Origin: an uncultured Eubacteriales bacterium
Lineage (GTDB): Bacteria > Bacillota > Clostridia > Christensenellales > Aristaeellaceae
NCBI GenBank assembly: GCA_902799045.1
Contig: CADBZH010000010.1
Span: 1-64,000, forward strand
DNA: 64,000 bases
Direction: 5' to 3'
Shown here: in pieces, positions 8,281-16,159 of the stretch
Position numbering within the stretch: the stretch's first letter is position 1
Layout of the letters: each line of letters starts with the position of its first letter
Program-made: the position numbers and the translations under genes
The notes under the pieces: generated by a model
Database searches by the model: none
Seen by the model: the letters and a program-made list of their open reading frames with translations, nothing else
Told to the model about the DNA's origin: nothing

Positions 8281-8345
8281 ATGCGTGAAATGAACAAAAG
8301 TGTCGTTGCCGTTCTGCGACAGCCTGAACGATCGGCATAATGATG
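8281..8345 (+). pseudogene. Decayed third copy of the RanBP2 zinc-finger gene
   Basis: The DNA from ATG 8281 aligns with the first 65 bases of the two preceding genes, including a binding site (AGAGGATG) just upstream. Two single-base losses break the frame, one in about codon 7 and one after the first CxxC half. Allowing for them gives C-R-C-R-F-C-D-S-L-N-D, clearly the finger of the intact copies (WRCPYCDGLND). Read literally it is a 19-residue frame ending at TAA 8340. Everything after the finger is gone; an IS200-type remnant follows. Confidence 0.7.
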
Positions 8346-8392
8346 AAAAAGCTCAATTATGCTTTTCGAAGCCGTGAAAACCACGGGTTTCT

Positions 8393-8420
8393 GACCCTTT
8401 TCGCATCGGGCTAAAGGGTC
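8393..8420. repeat. Hairpin at the presumed left end of an IS200-type remnant
   Basis: GACCCTTT (8393-8400) and AAAGGGTC (8413-8420) form a perfect 8-base stem with a 12-base loop. IS200/IS605 elements have hairpins near their ends that TnpA recognises, and the transposase remnant begins about 25 bases later, so this is probably the old left end. A second small stem (CCGTG/CACGG) lies just upstream. A terminator function is an alternative, but there is no T-run. Confidence 0.45.
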
Positions 8421-8438
8421 GAATAAAAGGATAACCAA

Positions 8439-8640
8439 ATAACGGACAAATTTACATAAGAGCAACCCCGCGATACGAGATGGAAATGCCAGTACCATAT
8501 TGTGTTTATTCCGAAATATCGGAGGAAAGTGCTGTATGGGAAAGTAAAGGCAGATATACGCGAGATACTGCCGTAGATCACGTACACTTGTGCCTGAGCA
8601 TACCACCGAAGATAATGGTATGGCAAGGGTAAAGATACGA
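8439..8640 (+). mobile_element. Remnant of an IS200/IS605-family tnpA (Y1 transposase)
   Basis: In the frame from 8445 the translation contains KCQYHIVFIPKYRRKVLYG, the signature N-terminal strand of IS200-type transposases, ending in REIL. A frame change and an apparent deletion follow, then DHVHLCLSIPPK from 8576, which includes the HxH of the metal-binding HUH site. The intact family has roughly 20 residues between these blocks. An in-frame stop lies near 8457 and the region with the catalytic Tyr is absent, so the element is dead. It sits directly behind the decayed zinc-finger copy. Confidence 0.8.
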
Positions 8641-8746
8641 ACTTTGCGAACGCGCACAAATCAGACGTTCGCCTGTAAAGCGGTACGTTCCGTCAGCGAA
8701 CAGCATCGAAAGAGAAAGAATGCAAGTCTCCTCTGTCTCATTCCCC

Positions 8747-9057
8747 GGGTTTCCGTGAAGAGCGCATTCGTCTTCAGGGGGAAGCGGGAATTGAACTCCC
8801 TCTGTCAGCCCTGCGGGCTGCCACCTCCCTCGGCGAGGGAGGCCAAATACCTACCATCGCAGCCCAAAGCTCCCGACGAGGCTCCCGTATAGGCTCCCGT
8901 CCCGGCTCCCTCTTTGAGGGAGCTGGCGCCGAAGGCGACTGAGGGAGTTGAGGGAGCTGGCGCCGAAGGCGACTGAGGGAGTTCGAGGGAGCTGGCGCCG
9001 AAGGCGACTGAGGGAGTTGAGGGAACTGTCCGGCCATCCGGATGGACCGAGGGAGGG
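8747..9057. repeat. Palindromic CTCCCTC repeat block with tandem 34-35 bp units
   Basis: A run of stem-loops built on CTCCCTC/GAGGGAG. From 8916 a 34-35 base unit (GAGGGAGCTGGCGCCGAAGG and on to GAGGGAGTT) occurs three times in a row (starts 8916, 8950, 8985), with a diverged fourth at 9019. Its first part, from GGGTTTCCGTGAAG through a palindrome ending near 8850, matches the repeat at 16004-16155. It lies just after the stop codon of the minus-strand esterase. Between 8640 and 8747 I see nothing recognisable. Confidence 0.8.
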
Positions 9058-9062
9058 AGCGC

Positions 9063-10058
9063 TCAGTGCGCCCCGGCCTGAACGGACTCGTACCACCGGA
9101 TGGCTCTCTCCGTCCATCCCGCCATGCAGGTGCCGGAGCCGTCCGCGAAGCCATGGTCGCCGGTCGGGCCGATTTCAAGCCGACAGGGAATGCTGCGCCG
9201 CTCCAGTGCCGCGGCCAGCCGCTTCGAGTTTTCCGGGTGGACGAGCGTGTCCCCGGCCGCGAGGAAGATCGCCGTGGGCGGAAAGCCCTCCACGTGGTCG
9301 GGAATCTCGAAATCCAGCTTCACGGCTTCCTCGATGGGACGGCCATAGAGGCGCAGGCATTCGGCCGGGTCGGGCGAGACATAGCGGATTTCGCTGCGCA
9401 GGCTGGTGACGGGGTAGATGGGGAACACGGCCTGCGGCCTGGGCAGGCCGTGGCGGGCATAGCCCATGGCCGTGTTCCACAGGCAGACCAGGTAGCCGCC
9501 CGCGGAGAAGCCGCAGGTGATGCAGCGCTCCGGGTGGACGTGGAAGGCGTCCGCGTTTTCGCGAATCAGCCGAAGCGCGCGGGCGAAATCCTCCATGTTC
9601 CTCTCCAGCAGCGCCTCTTTGCCGTCCACCTGGTAGGTCAGTATGAAGGCGTGATAGCCCAGGCGGTTGAACTGCTCGGCGACGGGCCAGCCCTCCGTCA
9701 GGTTCCAGACGTTCACAAACCCGCCGCCGGGCACCACGAGGAGATAGGGCCGATCGTCCGCGCCGGGAGCGTCCGACGGGAACCAGACGACGTTGACGCC
9801 CTCGCGGGCCGGGTCTTGCGCGCGCTCCTCTTCGGTGTAGAGGGGATAGTACCAGGCCCCGGAATCCGCGGCGCGGTACAGCCGCTCGATGCCAAGGCCG
9901 ATCTCACCGGTGAAGAACTGCTCCGCCTTCAGCTGGGAAAGCGTCTTGTTCCACAGCGGCTCGCGCCGCAGGTCCCGGTTGCGGATCGCGTCCGCCGCGA
10001 TGGGCGCGACGCGGGGATCGCCCAGCAGCGCCCCCAGGGTTTCGCTCTCGTAAACCAT
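9063..10058 (-). CDS. Alpha/beta hydrolase, probable acetyl esterase
   Basis: 331 residues, cytoplasmic (no signal peptide). It has the esterase oxyanion motif VVPGGGF (canonical HGGG), the nucleophile elbow GFSAGG and a late His in GDHGFADG; a FLAAGDTLVHP segment places the acid. This pattern fits the hormone-sensitive-lipase/BD-FAE type esterases that remove acetyl groups from plant sugars. It starts 21 bases after the iron alcohol dehydrogenase and shares its orientation, so the two are co-transcribed beside the rhamnose genes. A role in deacetylating rhamnose-rich oligosaccharides is inference. Confidence 0.82.
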   Translation of the reverse strand: MVYESETLGALLGDPRVAPIAADAIRNRDLRREPLWNKTLSQLKAEQFFTGEIGLGIERLYRAADSGAWYYPLYTEEERAQDPAREGVNVVWFPSDAPGADDRPYLLVVPGGGFVNVWNLTEGWPVAEQFNRLGYHAFILTYQVDGKEALLERNMEDFARALRLIRENADAFHVHPERCITCGFSAGGYLVCLWNTAMGYARHGLPRPQAVFPIYPVTSLRSEIRYVSPDPAECLRLYGRPIEEAVKLDFEIPDHVEGFPPTAIFLAAGDTLVHPENSKRLAAALERRSIPCRLEIGPTGDHGFADGSGTCMAGWTERAIRWYESVQAGAH

Positions 10059-10079
10059 GCCGATCTCTCCCTTTCCTCA

Positions 10080-11258
10080 TTACAGGCTGGCCCTGAAGAT
10101 TGCCAGCATATCCGCTTCATACAGCATCCGGGCGGAGCCCTTTCCGCCGTTTACCCCCACGGCGCACTTGTGGGCCATGTCGGTCAGCTCCTGCTCGGTG
10201 GGGTTCAGGCCCAGCTCCCTGAGGTTGGTGGGCATGTGGATGCGCCGGAAGAACGCCTCCAGGGCCTCGATGCCCCTCAGCGCGATCGCCTCGTCCGTGC
10301 CGACGGGCTCGACGCCCATGACGTTCACCGCGAACCGCCGGAACCGGGGCAGACAGCTCTGGCAGACGTAGCGCGCCCAGCTGCCCCAGATGGCCGCCAG
10401 GCCCGCACCGTGGGCCACGTCGTAGAGCCCGCCCAGCTCGTGCTCCAGCTTGTGGGTCATCCAGTCGCCGCCGTCGTTGCCGCAGCCCGTGAGCCCGTTG
10501 TGGGACAGGCTTCCCGCCCACATCACCTCGGCGCGGGCGTCGTAGTTCTTCGGGTCCTTCGCGAGGATCTCCGCGTTGACCATCACCGTGCGCAGCAGGC
10601 CCTCGGCGATGGAATCGGTGATCTCCATGTTGCCGCCGTTTGTGAAGTAGCGCTCCATGGTGTGCATTAGGATGTCTGTGCAGCCGCAGGCCGTCTGGTA
10701 GTCCGGCAGGGTCATCGTCAGCTCCGGGTTCATGATGGCGAACCTGGGCCGGCCGAGGTCGCTGCTGTAGCCGCGTTTGATCAGGCCCTCCTCCTTGGTG
10801 ATCACCGAGGAATCGCTCATCTCGCTGCCTGTGGCGGCGATGGTCAGGATCACGCCCAGGGGCAGGCAAGCCGTGGCCTTGCGCTTGTAGTCGTAGAAAT
10901 CCCAGACGTCGCCCTCGTTGGTCACGCCGTAGCCGATGGCCTTGGCGGAGTCAATGGCGCTGCCGCCGCCCACGGCCAGCAGGAAATCGACCTTCTCGCG
11001 CTTGCAGAGCTCGATGCCCTGATAGACCAGGCTGAGGCGGGGGTTGGGCACCGCGCCGCCGAGCGTGACATAGTCGATGCCGGCCGCGTCCAGCACGTCC
11101 GTCACGCGCTTCAGCAGGCCGGAGCGCACGACGCTGCCCCCGCCGTAGTGGATCAGCACCTTTGTGCCGCCGAATTGACGGATCAGTTCGGCGACCTTCA
11201 GCTCCGTGTCGCGGCCAAAGACGACCTGGGTCGGGGTGTAGTAGTTGAATGCAAACAT
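10080..11258 (-). CDS. Iron-containing alcohol dehydrogenase (butanol dehydrogenase-like)
   Basis: 392 residues, starting MFAFNYYTPTQVVFG after an AGGAGG site; the frame is open 19 codons further upstream but without a good start. GGG(S) at the nucleotide site (VGGGSAIDSAK), the GGAVPNP motif and the His-rich metal region THKLEHELGG ... VAHGAGL identify the group III iron ADH family, BdhA/YugJ type, which reduces aldehydes with NAD(P)H. It is transcribed divergently from the AraC-type regulator of the rhamnose genes. I infer it may reduce the L-lactaldehyde made by RhaD to 1,2-propanediol, as FucO does in other bacteria. Confidence 0.88.
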   Translation of the reverse strand: MFAFNYYTPTQVVFGRDTELKVAELIRQFGGTKVLIHYGGGSVVRSGLLKRVTDVLDAAGIDYVTLGGAVPNPRLSLVYQGIELCKREKVDFLLAVGGGSAIDSAKAIGYGVTNEGDVWDFYDYKRKATACLPLGVILTIAATGSEMSDSSVITKEEGLIKRGYSSDLGRPRFAIMNPELTMTLPDYQTACGCTDILMHTMERYFTNGGNMEITDSIAEGLLRTVMVNAEILAKDPKNYDARAEVMWAGSLSHNGLTGCGNDGGDWMTHKLEHELGGLYDVAHGAGLAAIWGSWARYVCQSCLPRFRRFAVNVMGVEPVGTDEAIALRGIEALEAFFRRIHMPTNLRELGLNPTEQELTDMAHKCAVGVNGGKGSARMLYEADMLAIFRASL

Positions 11259-11386
11259 GGGATGACCTCCTTCTGCTCTGTCGGATTGTGATGCCGGAAA
11301 CCGCCTGCCGGCCATGCCATTGATAGCTTAACACATCGGGCGGCGGATGTCACGGGGTTTTTCAGCCGCGCGGGGCAATGTGGCGC

Positions 11387-11415
11387 TTGATTTCTCGGCC
11401 CGCAAGGCGTATGAT
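11387..11415 (+). promoter_or_regulatory. Candidate promoter of the AraC-type regulator
   Basis: TTGATT at 11387-11392 and TATGAT at 11410-11415 are 17 bases apart. The regulator starts about 40 bases downstream with a strong GAGGAGGGG site. The divergent alcohol dehydrogenase starts 130 bases to the left, so regulatory sites may be shared. Confidence 0.5.
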
Positions 11416-11454
11416 GGTATTGCAAAATCGGTTCCTTTGAGGAGGGGTCGGCGG

Positions 11455-12405
11455 ATGAACGGCGAGATACTCAGGCGCCTTTCGGTGATCACGCCGGAGG
11501 AGCGGGACATCCTCAATGGTCGGCGGGAGGTGGACCGCGGGCTGTACATGGACGGCAGCCGCGACGTGATCTCCGGCGACAAGCTGCTGGAGCCGGGCAA
11601 GCTGATCACGATCCGCCCGCACACCCGCTTCATCGCCTTTCCGGAGCACACCCACGACTACGTGGAGATGGTGTACATGTGCCGCGGAGAGACCCGCCAC
11701 ACCGTCAACGGCAATCCCATCGCGCTGCGGGCGGGGGAGCTTTTGATGCTGGGCCAGAACGCCCGCCAGTCCATCGCGGCGGCGGGGGAGGACGACGTGG
11801 CCGTGAACTTCATCGTGCGCCCGTCCTTCTTCACCGGCACGCTGCCCTTCCTGGGCGAGGAGGAGACGCCGCTGCGCCGGTTCATACTGTCCTGTCTGGC
11901 GGGGGAGACGGAGGCGGGCTACCTGCTGTTCCACGTCGCGGAGGTGCTGCCCATCCAGAACCTGGTCGAAAACCTGCTCTATACGCTGATGGAGGACACG
12001 CCCAACAAACGGGGCATCCACCAGCTGACGATGGGGCTTTTGCTGGTGCAGCTTCTGAACCACACCGAGACGCTGGAGTTTCAGACGGCGGAGCAGAACC
12101 TGATCGTCACGGTGCTTCGGTACATCGAGGCAAACTACCGGGACGGCAGCCTCACGGACATTGCCCGCTCGGCCCACTATGACCTGGCGGCGCTGTCGCG
12201 GCTCATCAAGCGCAGAACGGGCCGGGGCTACACCCAGCTTCTGCAGCAGAAGCGGCTCTCCCAGGCGGCGTGGCTGCTCAGGAATACGGCGTTGAACGTG
12301 GACGACGTGGCCCGGCAGGTGGGCTATGAGAACGTCAGCTACTTCCACCGGCTGTTTGCCGCGGCCTACGGCAAGTCCCCGAAGAAGTATCGGGACGACA
12401 AATAA
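11455..12405 (+). CDS. AraC-family transcriptional regulator (likely rhamnose regulator)
   Basis: 316 residues from ATG 11455, placed by GAGGAGGGG upstream. The N-terminal part is a cupin-like sensor with FPEHTHDYVEMVYM followed by GELLMLG; the C-terminal 100 residues form the double helix-turn-helix of the family (IARSAHYDLAALSRLIKRR and VARQVGYENVSYFHRLFAA, ending in the typical SPKKYR). It lies 80 bases ahead of rhaB and divergent to the alcohol dehydrogenase. It is most likely the rhamnose-responsive activator of both, in the manner of RhaS/RhaR, although the inducer is inferred only from the neighbourhood. Confidence 0.88.
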   Translation: MNGEILRRLSVITPEERDILNGRREVDRGLYMDGSRDVISGDKLLEPGKLITIRPHTRFIAFPEHTHDYVEMVYMCRGETRHTVNGNPIALRAGELLMLGQNARQSIAAAGEDDVAVNFIVRPSFFTGTLPFLGEEETPLRRFILSCLAGETEAGYLLFHVAEVLPIQNLVENLLYTLMEDTPNKRGIHQLTMGLLLVQLLNHTETLEFQTAEQNLIVTVLRYIEANYRDGSLTDIARSAHYDLAALSRLIKRRTGRGYTQLLQQKRLSQAAWLLRNTALNVDDVARQVGYENVSYFHRLFAAAYGKSPKKYRDDK

Positions 12406-12431
12406 GGACACTTTTTGGCAAACTCCCGACC

Positions 12432-12460
12432 TTGGAAAACGCCCCCTGACCTGCTATTAT
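12432..12460 (+). promoter_or_regulatory. Candidate promoter of the rhamnose operon
   Basis: TTGGAA (12432-12437), 17 bases, then TATTAT (12455-12460) preceded by TGC, an extended -10. It lies directly ahead of rhaB and just after the regulator gene. The weak -35 box fits a promoter that needs an activator. Confidence 0.55.
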
Positions 12461-12485
12461 GATGGCAGAGACAGGGGGGATTGTT

Positions 12486-13760
12486 TTGAAGCGATACCTG
12501 GCCATCGACATAGGCGCGTCCAGCGGGCGGCACATCGTGGGCTGGCGCGAAAACGGTGAAATCCAGACCCGGGAGGTTTACCGCTTTCCAAACGGCGTGA
12601 CGGAATCGGACGGGCACCTGACCTGGGATGTCGGGGCGCTGGTCGGGCACGTGAAGGCGGGCATCGACGCGGCGCTTGCGAGGTTCCCGGAGATCGAGAG
12701 CCTGTCGATCGACACCTGGGGCGTGGACTACGTGCTGATGCGGGGCGACGAGGCCGTCATGCCCTGCCATGCCTATCGCGACAGCCGCACGGAGCCGGCC
12801 GTCGAGGCGGTTCACGGGATCGTGCCCTTTTCGGAGCTCTACCGCCGCACGGGCATCCAGTTCCAGCCCTTCAATACGATCTACCAGCTGTATGCCGATC
12901 AGCTGGCCGGGCGGCTTGCGGGCGTGACGGACTTTTTGATGATCCCGGAATACCTGCTGTACGCGCTGTGCGGCATAAAGTCCCATGAATACACCAACGG
13001 CACCACCGGCGGCATGGTCGGCGCCCGCACGGGGGAATACGACCCGGCGATCATCGGCGCGCTGGGCCTGCCAAAGCATCTGTTCCATCCCCTGCAGAGG
13101 CCGGGAACGGCGATCGGGGCATATCGGGGCGTCAAGGTCGTGCTGTGCGCCACCCACGACACCGGCAGCGCCGTGGAGGGCATCCCGATGGACGCGGACG
13201 CGCCCTACATCTCCTCCGGCACCTGGAGCCTGCTGGGCGTCAAGACGGCCAGGCCCCTCACGGACGCCGCCAGCGAACGGGCCAACTGGTCCAACGAGGG
13301 CGGCGTGGGCTACAACCGCTACCAGAAGAACATCATGGGCATGTGGCTGGTGAACCGGCTGCGGGAGGAGCTTTGCCCCGGAAGGCCCTGGGACGCAATC
13401 ACCGCCGGGGCGCAGGCCAGCGGCTACGATGAGACCGTGGACGCCAACGCGCAGGCGTTCCTCGCGCCGAAGAGCATGAAAGAAGCCTTCGACGCGGCCC
13501 TGAACAACCGGCCTCAAACCCCATCCGATTACTTCCGGTGCGCCTATCGCTCGCTGGCCGCAAGCTACCGGCAGGCCCTCGACGAGCTGGAGCGCAATAC
13601 CGGCAAAAGGTATGACGAGCTGTACATCGTGGGCGGCGGCGCAAAGAACCAATTCTTGAATCAACTCACCGAGGTCGCCACGGGCAAGCGGGTGATCGCC
13701 CTGCCCATCGAGGCCACGGCCCTCGGCAACCTGAAAATCCAAATGAAGCGGGAGGCATGA
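12486..13760 (+). CDS. rhaB: Rhamnulokinase, C-terminally shortened
   Basis: FGGY sugar kinase phosphorylating L-rhamnulose. I choose TTG 12486 (MKRYLAIDIGASSGR) because GGGGGGA ends six bases upstream; the frame extends to ATG 12459 but that lies in the promoter. Landmarks: LAIDIGASSGR phosphate loop, IDTWGVDYVL, ATHDTGSAVEG, SSGTWSLLG, and VGGGAKNQFLNQLT of the ATP site. At 424 residues it is clearly shorter than the usual 470-490; it ends soon after the conserved EATALGN with KIQMKREA, so the final helical tail of the family is missing. The stop overlaps the rhaA start region. Active-site parts are present, so function may survive. Confidence 0.9.
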   Translation: MKRYLAIDIGASSGRHIVGWRENGEIQTREVYRFPNGVTESDGHLTWDVGALVGHVKAGIDAALARFPEIESLSIDTWGVDYVLMRGDEAVMPCHAYRDSRTEPAVEAVHGIVPFSELYRRTGIQFQPFNTIYQLYADQLAGRLAGVTDFLMIPEYLLYALCGIKSHEYTNGTTGGMVGARTGEYDPAIIGALGLPKHLFHPLQRPGTAIGAYRGVKVVLCATHDTGSAVEGIPMDADAPYISSGTWSLLGVKTARPLTDAASERANWSNEGGVGYNRYQKNIMGMWLVNRLREELCPGRPWDAITAGAQASGYDETVDANAQAFLAPKSMKEAFDAALNNRPQTPSDYFRCAYRSLAASYRQALDELERNTGKRYDELYIVGGGAKNQFLNQLTEVATGKRVIALPIEATALGNLKIQMKREA

Positions 13761-13762
13761 AC

Positions 13763-15019
13763 ATGAGCTATCAGGAAGCAAAAATGAAGTACGCGGCGCA
13801 CGGCGTGGACGCGGAGGCCGCCATCGCGAAGCTGAAGAGCGTGCCGGTGTCGTTGCACTGCTGGCAGGGTGACGACGTGCGCGGCTTTGACACCGATCCG
13901 TCGAAGCCCCTCACCGGCGGCATCCAGACCACCGGCAACTATCCCGGCCGGGCGCGCAGCCCGGAGGAATTGATGGCGGACATCGACGAGGTGCTTGGCC
14001 TGATCCCCGGCACGCCCAAGCTGAACCTGCACGCCAGCTATGCCATCTTTGAGGACGGCGACTGGGCCGACCGCGACCGGCTGGAGCCGAAGCACTTTCG
14101 CCGCTGGGTGGAATTCTGCAAGCAGCGCGGCCTGGGCTGCGACTTCAACCCCACCTTCTTCTCTCACCCGAAGTGTGACCCGCTGACGCTGGCCTCGCCC
14201 GACCCGGAGACCCGGCGCTTCTGGATCGACCACGGCAGGGCCTGCATCCGCATTTCCAACTATCTTGCGGAGGAACTGGGCCAGCCCTGCGTGATGAACA
14301 TCTGGACCGGCGACGGCTTCAAGGACATCCCGGCGGACCGCATCGGCCCGAGGCAGCGCTATCGCGAGGCCATCGACGCGATCCTCGCCGAGCCCTATGA
14401 TTTTGCGAAGGTGAAGCCCTGCATCGAGAGCAAGGTGTTCGGCATCGGCGTCGAGGCCTACACCGTGGGCTCGGCCGAATTCGCGCTCAGCTACGCCGCC
14501 TTCAACCGGGACAAGTGCATCCCGCTGATGGACAACGGCCACTACCATCCCACCGAGGTCGTCTCCGACAAGATTCCGGCGCTGCTGGCCTTCTTCCCGG
14601 AAATCGCGCTGCACGTGACCCGGCCCATCCGCTGGGACAGCGACCACGTGGTGCTGTTCGACGACGAGACGAAGGAGATCGCCAGGGAGATCGTGCGCTG
14701 CGGCGGCCTGGACGGGCGCGTGAACATCGCCCTGGATTACTTCGACGCCAGCATCAACCGCGTGTCTGCCTGGGTGACGGGTTATCGCAACCTGCAAAAG
14801 GCGCTGCTGTTCGCGCTGCTGCAGCCGAATGACGACCTGAAGGCCCTGCAGGATTCCGGCGATTTCACCAAGCTGATGGTGGCTCAGGAGGAGCTGAAGA
14901 CCCTGCCCTTCGGGGAGATCTGGGACGAATACTGCCGCCGCTGCGGCAAGCCCGCGGACGGCGAGTGGTTCGACGAGATCAGGGCTTACGAGAAAAAGGT
15001 ATTGGAGGCGAGGACATGA
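13763..15019 (+). CDS. rhaA: L-rhamnose isomerase
   Basis: 418 residues, the normal length for RhaA, which converts L-rhamnose to L-rhamnulose using Mn2+. Recognisable stretches include VSLHCWQGDDVRGF, GGIQTTGNYPGRA, NLHASYAIF, DFNPTFFSHP, MNIWTGDGFKD, MDNGHYHPTE and RPIRWDSDHVV, which supply the metal-binding Glu, Asp and His residues. ATG 13763 has GGGAGG 8 bases upstream; ATG 13757 in the same frame overlaps the rhaB stop but is too close to that site. It lies between rhaB and rhaD in one operon. Confidence 0.96.
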   Translation: MSYQEAKMKYAAHGVDAEAAIAKLKSVPVSLHCWQGDDVRGFDTDPSKPLTGGIQTTGNYPGRARSPEELMADIDEVLGLIPGTPKLNLHASYAIFEDGDWADRDRLEPKHFRRWVEFCKQRGLGCDFNPTFFSHPKCDPLTLASPDPETRRFWIDHGRACIRISNYLAEELGQPCVMNIWTGDGFKDIPADRIGPRQRYREAIDAILAEPYDFAKVKPCIESKVFGIGVEAYTVGSAEFALSYAAFNRDKCIPLMDNGHYHPTEVVSDKIPALLAFFPEIALHVTRPIRWDSDHVVLFDDETKEIAREIVRCGGLDGRVNIALDYFDASINRVSAWVTGYRNLQKALLFALLQPNDDLKALQDSGDFTKLMVAQEELKTLPFGEIWDEYCRRCGKPADGEWFDEIRAYEKKVLEART

Positions 15020-15828
15020 AGGATATCCTGACCGCGCCGTTCATGGTGGAGATGGTGCGCACGACCACGAACATGTACGCCCACGGCTGGGACGAGCGCA
15101 ACGGCGGCAACGTCAGCCTGCTGCTGGATGAAAGGGAAGTGGGGGAAAGCCTCGATGCCGGCAGGGTCATCCGGACCCTCCCCACCGGCTTCGCCGCGCC
15201 GGCGCTGGACGGGAAGTACTTCCTCGTCACCGGCACGGGCAAGTACTTCAAGAACGTGCAATACGCGCCGGAGGTCAACCTCGGCATCGTGCGCCTGACG
15301 AAGGGCGGCGAGGAGGCCGAGCTGCTCTGGGGCTTCGAGGATGGCGGCCGGTTTACCAGCGAATTCCCGGCCCACATGATGAGCCACGTGGCGAGGCTGG
15401 CGGTCGATGCCGAAAACAAGGTCGTCATGCACTGTCACCCGGCGAACCTGCTGGCCATGACCTATGTGCATTCCCTCGATGAGCGCGCGTTCACCCGCAC
15501 CCTCTGGCAGATGTGCACCGAATGCATCGTGGTGTTCCCGGACGGCGTGAACGTGCTGCCCTGGATGCTCTGCGGCACGAACGAGATCGGCGAGGCCACG
15601 GCCGAAAAGATGAAGACGGCGCGGCTCGTCGTTTGGAGCCAGCACGGCATCTATGGCGCGGGCAGGGACCTGGACGAGACCTTCGGCCTCATCGAGACCG
15701 CCGAGAAGGCCGCGGAGATCTACATGAAGATCGCCCAGCTGCCGCGCCTCAACACCATCACCGACGAGCAGCTGCACCTGCTGGAAGCGCGCTTCGGCGT
15801 CACGGGCCGGGAGGGGTATCTGGATTAG
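15016..15828 (+). CDS. rhaD: Rhamnulose-1-phosphate aldolase
   Basis: 270 residues (the E. coli enzyme has 274). A class II zinc aldolase that splits L-rhamnulose 1-phosphate into dihydroxyacetone phosphate and L-lactaldehyde. It shows DERNGGNVSLLL near the N-terminus, VTGTGKYFKN, and the zinc ligands in MHCHPANLLAMTY and SQHGIYGAG. ATG 15016 overlaps the rhaA stop codon by one base each way (ATGA) and has GGAGGCGAGG upstream, so the genes are translationally coupled. It is the last gene before a strong terminator. No rhamnose transporter or mutarotase is found in the window. Confidence 0.95.
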   Translation: MKDILTAPFMVEMVRTTTNMYAHGWDERNGGNVSLLLDEREVGESLDAGRVIRTLPTGFAAPALDGKYFLVTGTGKYFKNVQYAPEVNLGIVRLTKGGEEAELLWGFEDGGRFTSEFPAHMMSHVARLAVDAENKVVMHCHPANLLAMTYVHSLDERAFTRTLWQMCTECIVVFPDGVNVLPWMLCGTNEIGEATAEKMKTARLVVWSQHGIYGAGRDLDETFGLIETAEKAAEIYMKIAQLPRLNTITDEQLHLLEARFGVTGREGYLD

Positions 15829-15871
15829 CGAATGCCCCGCCGGCTGGCCATAGGAATACTATGATAGCGTC

Positions 15872-15913
15872 AAAAAAGCTCCACGCCCCTGACCGGGGTC
15901 GTGGAGCTTTTTT
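15872..15913. terminator. Strong intrinsic terminator after rhaD
   Basis: AAAAAAGCTCCACG (15872-15885) and CGTGGAGCTTTTTT (15900-15913) make a 14-base perfect arm pair around a GC-rich loop that itself contains CCCC/GGGG. With A-run on the left and T-run on the right it can stop transcription from both directions. Confidence 0.92.
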
Positions 15914-16003
15914 GGTTCTTCACGGTAAGCTGAGGGATCTGTACGTTGCCCTGACCTGCGGCATTGAGGGCTATGCTCTTCCGTATGCATCCATGCAATC
16001 TTC

Positions 16004-16156
16004 GGGTTTCCGTGAAGGACATTTTCTTTGCGGAAAACCGGAATGAGAACTCCCTCCGTCAGCCCTGCGGGCTGCCACCTCCCTCGGCGAGGGAGCCGGC
16101 TGGCCGAAGGCCGGACTGAGGGAGTTCGGGGGAGCCGGCTGGCCGAAGACCGGCAC
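16004..16156. repeat. Palindromic CTCCCTC repeat downstream of luxS
   Basis: Starts with GGGTTTCCGTGAAG like the block at 8747 and continues with GAACTCCCTC, GTCAGCCCTGCGGGCTG and CTCCCTCGGCGAGGGAG, followed by two GAGCCGGCTGGCCGAAG units. It ends a few bases from the luxS stop codon. Apart from this and the rhaD terminator, nothing else is seen in 15829-16159. Confidence 0.8.
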
Positions 16157-16159
16157 ACT

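Noticed and set aside
8916-9057. Regular 34-35 bp repeats that might be taken for a CRISPR array
   Set aside because: Units are directly adjacent with no unique spacers, are internally palindromic, and no cas gene is present.
1-9060. Prophage
   Set aside because: No capsid, tail, terminase, integrase or lysis gene is visible; only a transposase remnant.
12459-12485. ATG 12459 as rhaB start
   Set aside because: It overlaps the -10 box; TTG 12486 has the binding site and matches the family N-terminus.
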